64,000 nt of DNA. Origin: Limibacter armeniacum (GTDB taxonomy: Bacteria; Bacteroidota; Bacteroidia; Cytophagales; Flammeovirgaceae). The stretch lies in the NCBI RefSeq assembly GCF_036880985.1, contig NZ_JBAJNO010000008.1, forward strand, positions 2,047,500 to 2,111,499, written 5' to 3'. The position numbers and the translations under genes were made by a program. Below are positions 60,786 through 64,000 of the stretch, piece after piece. How positions within the stretch are numbered: the stretch's first letter is position 1; every line of letters starts with the position of its first letter. The notes under the pieces are model-generated. The model had not been told where the DNA came from. It ran no database searches and worked only from the letters and a program-made list of their open reading frames with translations.

Positions 60786-62185
60786 GTTTCTTCAGTTTCA
60801 GCCTGTGCTAAGTTTGTATCCCTTACTTCATCAACAGTACTTTCAATCTCAAAATCATGGTGAATGGTTTTGAGTTTATCGCCTGCTTTGGGTGTATTCT
60901 CTGCATTGATGGGTTTGCCATCCAATAGTGTAATGGAATAGCCTTTTCTCATCAATTCCAAAGGATCCAGTGTTTGGATCTTCCATTCCAAGGTATTGAG
61001 TTCCTCATTTTTCCTTTCAAACAGGTACTTGGTCTGCTGTTTAAAGCTTTGCAGAAGCAGTGTCAGTTCCTCTGATTGCTTCTCCGTAATATGCTTGGCA
61101 TTAAGCCTGACAGAATGCTGTATTTGGTTCAGCTCTTCCACTTTTTTATCCAGCAGGTATTTGGCATTGAGTTTTAAACTCAAAAATAACTGATCGAGTT
61201 CGCCTTTGTTTTTGTTGACTGACTCTTTTGCCAATTGACCAATACGCTGACTTATTGAGTTGATTCTATCCTGCTGGGTGAGGATAATCTGTAGTGCAAG
61301 CTTTGAAACTTGCTGATAACCTTCTTCCATTGCAGCTTCAAAATTTGAAGCCAGCCTTAAGATTAACTCAGCGGCTGCTGTAGGTGTTTTGACCGCCGTA
61401 TGCGCCACCATATCTGCCACACATTCATCTGTATGGTGTCCAATACCTGTAATGACCGGAAGTGGGAGCTGGGCAATGGCATGTGCAACATCGTATTCAT
61501 CAAATGGCTGAAGGTCTAATTTGGAGCCTCCGCCTCTTATGATTACCATGATGTCAAAGTTGTTGCAGTCAATTTCGGCTATTCTGGAAACAATCTCTTT
61601 TGAAGCCTTCTCACCTTGTACACTGACAGGAAAAAGGGTCAACTGATAATGGTAGCCATAAGCATTGTTGACCAGCTGATTTACGAAGTCAGCATAACCG
61701 GATGCATTTTCAGAACTGATTACAGCAATTTTTTGGGGAACAAGCGGCATTCTTAGATAGGATTGCCTGTCAATCAGTTGTTCCTTCTGTAGCCTTTCAA
61801 TTGTTTGCCTTCTCTTCAGTTCAAGTTCACCAACAGTATAGGCAGGGTCAATGTCATATACCTGTAAGGAGAGACCATGTACAGTATGGTAAGTGACTGT
61901 CACCTTGATCATCACTTTGGTGCCGGTACTTAACAACTGATCTGTATCATGTCCTCTATCCGTTTTGATGACTGATAATTGCGATGCCCAGATCATTGCC
62001 CTCGCCTTGGCTACAATCTGTGTATGGTCTTTTTGTACCAGTTCCAGATAGACGTGACCATTCCGCTTCTGGGAAGAGGCAATTTCTGCCGTAATCCAGA
62101 TACTTTTGCCAATGCCATCAATCACCTTCTGAATGCTGGTATTTAGCTGTAGTAGGGAATATGCCTTTGGACTGTTACCACTCAT
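60770..62185 (-). CDS. xseA: Exodeoxyribonuclease VII large subunit
   Basis: XseA degrades single-stranded DNA from both ends. The N-terminal OB fold (ITAEIASSQKRNGHVYLELVQ), the catalytic domain with IAVISSENASGYADFVNQL, IIRGGGSKLDLQPFDEYDVAHAIA and GIGHHTDECVADMVAH, and a long coiled coil (about 280-410) are all present at 471 residues. The coiled coil contains three similar segments (LLDKKVEEL, ITEKQSEEL, LFERKNEEL). Its start overlaps the TPR gene by 11 bp. Confidence 0.96.
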   Translation of the reverse strand: MSGNSPKAYSLLQLNTSIQKVIDGIGKSIWITAEIASSQKRNGHVYLELVQKDHTQIVAKARAMIWASQLSVIKTDRGHDTDQLLSTGTKVMIKVTVTYHTVHGLSLQVYDIDPAYTVGELELKRRQTIERLQKEQLIDRQSYLRMPLVPQKIAVISSENASGYADFVNQLVNNAYGYHYQLTLFPVSVQGEKASKEIVSRIAEIDCNNFDIMVIIRGGGSKLDLQPFDEYDVAHAIAQLPLPVITGIGHHTDECVADMVAHTAVKTPTAAAELILRLASNFEAAMEEGYQQVSKLALQIILTQQDRINSISQRIGQLAKESVNKNKGELDQLFLSLKLNAKYLLDKKVEELNQIQHSVRLNAKHITEKQSEELTLLLQSFKQQTKYLFERKNEELNTLEWKIQTLDPLELMRKGYSITLLDGKPINAENTPKAGDKLKTIHHDFEIESTVDEVRDTNLAQAETEETWKKK

Positions 62186-62507
62186 CTTCGTCGTCGTATA
62201 GGAAGTCGTTGTAAGCTCTTTGAAGTTCGCTCAGTGCGTGTCTGTCTTTCTCCTGCTGACAGATCAAGATACCTTTTTTGTAAATGCTTTCTGCTTTTTC
62301 TCTATCACCTAGCTGTGTATACAGTGCCGCCACATGGTAGTAAGTACCCGTATAGTTTTCGTGCTCGTCAAGCAGTTGATTGTAATATTTTAAGGCAGTC
62401 TCATTGTCGTGCCCATTGTATTCATTGGCAATGGCATAAATGATAAATGGATCATTCGGATCCTCTTTTTGAAACTCAAACAGCTTGTCAAGTCGTTGCT
62501 GATTCAT
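62175..62507 (-). CDS. Tetratricopeptide repeat protein
   Basis: A 110-residue protein (starting at MNQQRLDKLFEFQKEDPNDPF) with two to three TPR units (FIIYAIANEYNGHDNETALKYYNQLL, YYHVAALYTQLGDREKAESIYKKGI). The frame is open 34 codons further up, but a perfect promoter at 62551-62558 lies inside that extension, so the ATG at 62507 is the true start. It is the first gene of the operon with xseA, xseB and dinB, and likely a scaffold. The C-terminus is acidic. Confidence 0.85.
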   Translation of the reverse strand: MNQQRLDKLFEFQKEDPNDPFIIYAIANEYNGHDNETALKYYNQLLDEHENYTGTYYHVAALYTQLGDREKAESIYKKGILICQQEKDRHALSELQRAYNDFLYDDEDEW

Positions 62508-62550
62508 TCGTTTATAAGTACGATTTGTAAAATTTGAAACAGATATTGAA

Positions 62551-62558
62551 CAAAGATA
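62551..62558 (-). promoter_or_regulatory. -7 element for the TPR-xseA-xseB operon
   Basis: TATCTTTG (exact TAnnTTTG) with TTG 19 bp upstream (62578-62580 on the plus strand), the best promoter match in the window. It also fixes the start of the TPR gene. Confidence 0.75.
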
Positions 62559-62608
62559 AGAAGGAAGAAGCTGTATACAAGACGGAGTGAGGCATTCGCG
62601 TGTGGACA

Positions 62609-62647
62609 CAAAAAAACACCTCAGGGAATAAGGATTCCTTGAGGTGT
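62609..62647 (-). terminator. Terminator after the LolA-like gene
   Basis: 14-bp stem (ACACCTCAGGGAAT / ATTCCTTGAGGTGT, one G-T), loop AAGG, seven T on the minus strand. Confidence 0.87.
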
Positions 62648-62675
62648 CTTAATTGTATTAATTTCTGAAATGTGA

Positions 62676-63335
62676 CTATCTCAAATCCACTACTTCAACA
62701 TCAGGGTTAGCTTTTACGCTGAATTCAAAGTCAGCATCTGTAACGCTTACATTTTGCTTGAAGTCTTTTACCGTAAACAGGTAGCGAGTTTGGTTACCTT
62801 TCTCAAATACTTCCCATTTTGTCAGTGAGTTGTCTTTTGTGTCGATATACATGGTTAACTTGTAAAAGTTTGCCTTGATATCCTTGTTTGGAGACAAGTC
62901 AACTACATGGTAAGTAGTGCCATCCTCTGATTTTGTGCCCATATAAAGGTATTTGAAACCATCCTTATAGATAGTGTAAATCTTCGAAGGCGCACTCAAC
63001 AGGCTTTCAGCACTGTTGTTGGCATTTGAAACGTTTACCTCCTCAATATCCTTCATATATGTCCAAACTGTTTCGGTATTGTTGTAAATGATTTGGTCAC
63101 CGATTTTCAGTCTGTATTTATCTCCTTTAACAGTTGCTTCAATTTCCATTGAACCCAATTGCTGGTTTTGAGCAACACTAAAAATCTTTTGCTCAATATC
63201 AGCTTTGAATGAATTCATCTTTTGGTATTTGGCGCTCATGGCATCCAAGATTTCTCTTGCTTTTGCATCTTGTTGAGCAAACGAAGCTTGAGCAATCGAA
63301 AAAAGTATTGTAACAAGAAGTGTTAGCTTTTTCAT
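62676..63335 (-). CDS. LolA-like outer-membrane lipoprotein carrier protein
   Basis: A 219-residue periplasmic protein starting MKKLTLLVTILFSIAQASFAQ (a clear signal peptide; 13 extra codons upstream have no signal character and pass the promoter). The mature domain has the LolA-type half-barrel: ILDAMSAKYQKMNSFKADIEQKI, MEIEATVKGDKYRLKIGDQIIYNNTETVWTYM, ANFYKLTMYIDTKDNSLTKWEVF. LolA carries lipoproteins across the periplasm. The wide family also includes sensing and other roles, so the function is likely but not certain. Promoter at 63372-63379. Confidence 0.88.
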   Translation of the reverse strand: MKKLTLLVTILFSIAQASFAQQDAKAREILDAMSAKYQKMNSFKADIEQKIFSVAQNQQLGSMEIEATVKGDKYRLKIGDQIIYNNTETVWTYMKDIEEVNVSNANNSAESLLSAPSKIYTIYKDGFKYLYMGTKSEDGTTYHVVDLSPNKDIKANFYKLTMYIDTKDNSLTKWEVFEKGNQTRYLFTVKDFKQNVSVTDADFEFSVKANPDVEVVDLR

Positions 63336-64000
63336 TAGGTAAATCATTATTGGTTGTTGTATAATTTCAAGCAAAAATATATAAAAAAAGACACATCCGA
63401 GACCTTCCTTTTCTTTTTAAGATTTTTTTGAGATCCTCCTTTTGTACTTTGGTCCGATATAGCCTTTGACAAAAACCATGACCAAAGTGACATAATTGGA
63501 ACTATTTCTTAACACAATTTATGATCAACAATATTGGGATAGTACTAATCTGACCCTGATGTGCCCCGTTTGATTGGGTGATTTAAAGCATATTGGAAGA
63601 ACAGGATTTTTGGTAGCTTTCAGTTAAAAAGTATTGATTGTACACTTTATGTTTTTAAAACGACTATAGTATTTTGCGTTTAGAGTTTAATGTATTGAAT
63701 AGTAGGTGGTAATAATGTTTTTGATAGGTAAAATAACAAGTGTTTTTTACCTCTTAAAAGACGCCTTATGTGTTGGAGATAAGCTTTTTTGCTTTGTGTT
63801 TTTTTGACAGGGAGATATGTTTGGGCTATCAATCTGTTAAAAGGATAATAAAGGGGAGTAACCATCAATTGGTTATGAAAGTACAGCATCTACATTTTTT
63901 AATAACAACAATTTTGGTCACTGGATGAAAGGGTACTCCACTTTGGGACAACTTAATAGTAACTGACGATATTCTGAAAGGCTTCAAACGCTACAATCGT
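63336..64000. other. Gene-free region at the right end of the window
   Basis: About 660 bp with no convincing gene. It includes the LolA promoter (63372-63379) and a 9-bp inverted repeat (ACTTTGGTC at 63446-63454, GACCAAAGT at 63480-63488, 25-nt spacing, no T-run). A 69-codon minus-strand frame at 63680-63889 has no protein character. Confidence 0.6.
63372..63379 (-). promoter_or_regulatory. -7 element for the LolA-like gene
   Basis: TATTTTTG on the minus strand, exact TAnnTTTG, about 37 bp before the chosen ATG. No good -33 TTG. Confidence 0.5.

Noticed and set aside
63680-63889. Minus-strand open frame of 69 codons near the right end
   Set aside because: No family resemblance, basic and aromatic-rich composition typical of chance translation of AT-rich DNA, no promoter at a sensible distance.
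1-64000. tRNA, rRNA, CRISPR arrays, insertion sequences, phage genes
   Set aside because: I looked for T-loop motifs in the gene gaps, regular repeat-spacer units and transposase or integrase motifs and saw none. A covariance-model or profile search could still find divergent RNAs.

Overview
The window is chromosomal DNA of moderate-to-low GC from a gliding-type Bacteroidota, most likely order Cytophagales. The evidence is a type IX secretion (T9SS) cargo protein with a type B C-terminal sorting domain beside PorP/SprF and OmpA-type partners, repeated Bacteroidota promoters (TAnnTTTG, several with a TTG about 16-22 bp upstream), few Shine-Dalgarno sequences, lipoprotein signals with a Cys after a hydrophobic helix, and Cytophagales-style clustering of cytochrome oxidase assembly genes. 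I cannot name the genus.

Layout. 1-1.7 kb: 3' part of tilS and a cNMP-binding protein. 1.8-7.9 kb: heme A/heme O synthesis, two oxidase subunit III genes, subunit IV, a Sco copper chaperone, a DUF420 protein and a small CxxC membrane protein; these supply and assemble an aa3-type terminal oxidase whose subunits I and II are not here. 8-11.7 kb: a giant membrane histidine kinase. 11.8-15.6 kb (minus): LRAT-like protein, dprA, a small protein, an orphan nucleotidyltransferase and rsmA. 16-19.1 kb: M17 aminopeptidase and pdxA with a long disordered tail. 19.2-22.2 kb: S41 protease lipoprotein, then infC-rpmI-rplT. 22.4-31.5 kb: two unknown proteins, a DPP IV-like peptidase, a secreted thioredoxin, pepD, an AAA+ ATPase and aat. 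31.8-33.7 kb: a SerB-SerA fusion.

34.1-41.3 kb is the most unusual part: a 1251-aa protein joining a nucleoside 2-deoxyribosyltransferase-like domain, three TIR-like modules (only the first with the catalytic-type Glu), a transmembrane helix, a coiled coil and a beta-propeller. It is followed without a terminator by a TonB-dependent receptor with an atypical N-terminus and a DUF2625 protein. I read this as a candidate nucleotide-sensing or NAD-cleaving signalling/defence operon.

41.3-51 kb: DUF3820 and PepSY proteins, the T9SS operon (RCC1-cadherin cargo, PorP/SprF, PD40-OmpA), and small envelope/stress proteins (small lipoprotein, DUF2141, CsbD, DUF5670, META). 51-54.5 kb: a DASS transporter and ffh. 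54.6-58.5 kb (minus): a fructan/sucrose operon of GH32 lipoprotein, fructokinase and sugar porter. 58.7-60.1 kb: MarC and a methyltransferase. 60.1-63.3 kb (minus): TPR protein, xseA, xseB and DinB in one operon, preceded by a LolA-like carrier. The last 0.6 kb has no convincing gene. I saw no tRNA, rRNA, CRISPR array, insertion sequence or phage gene.
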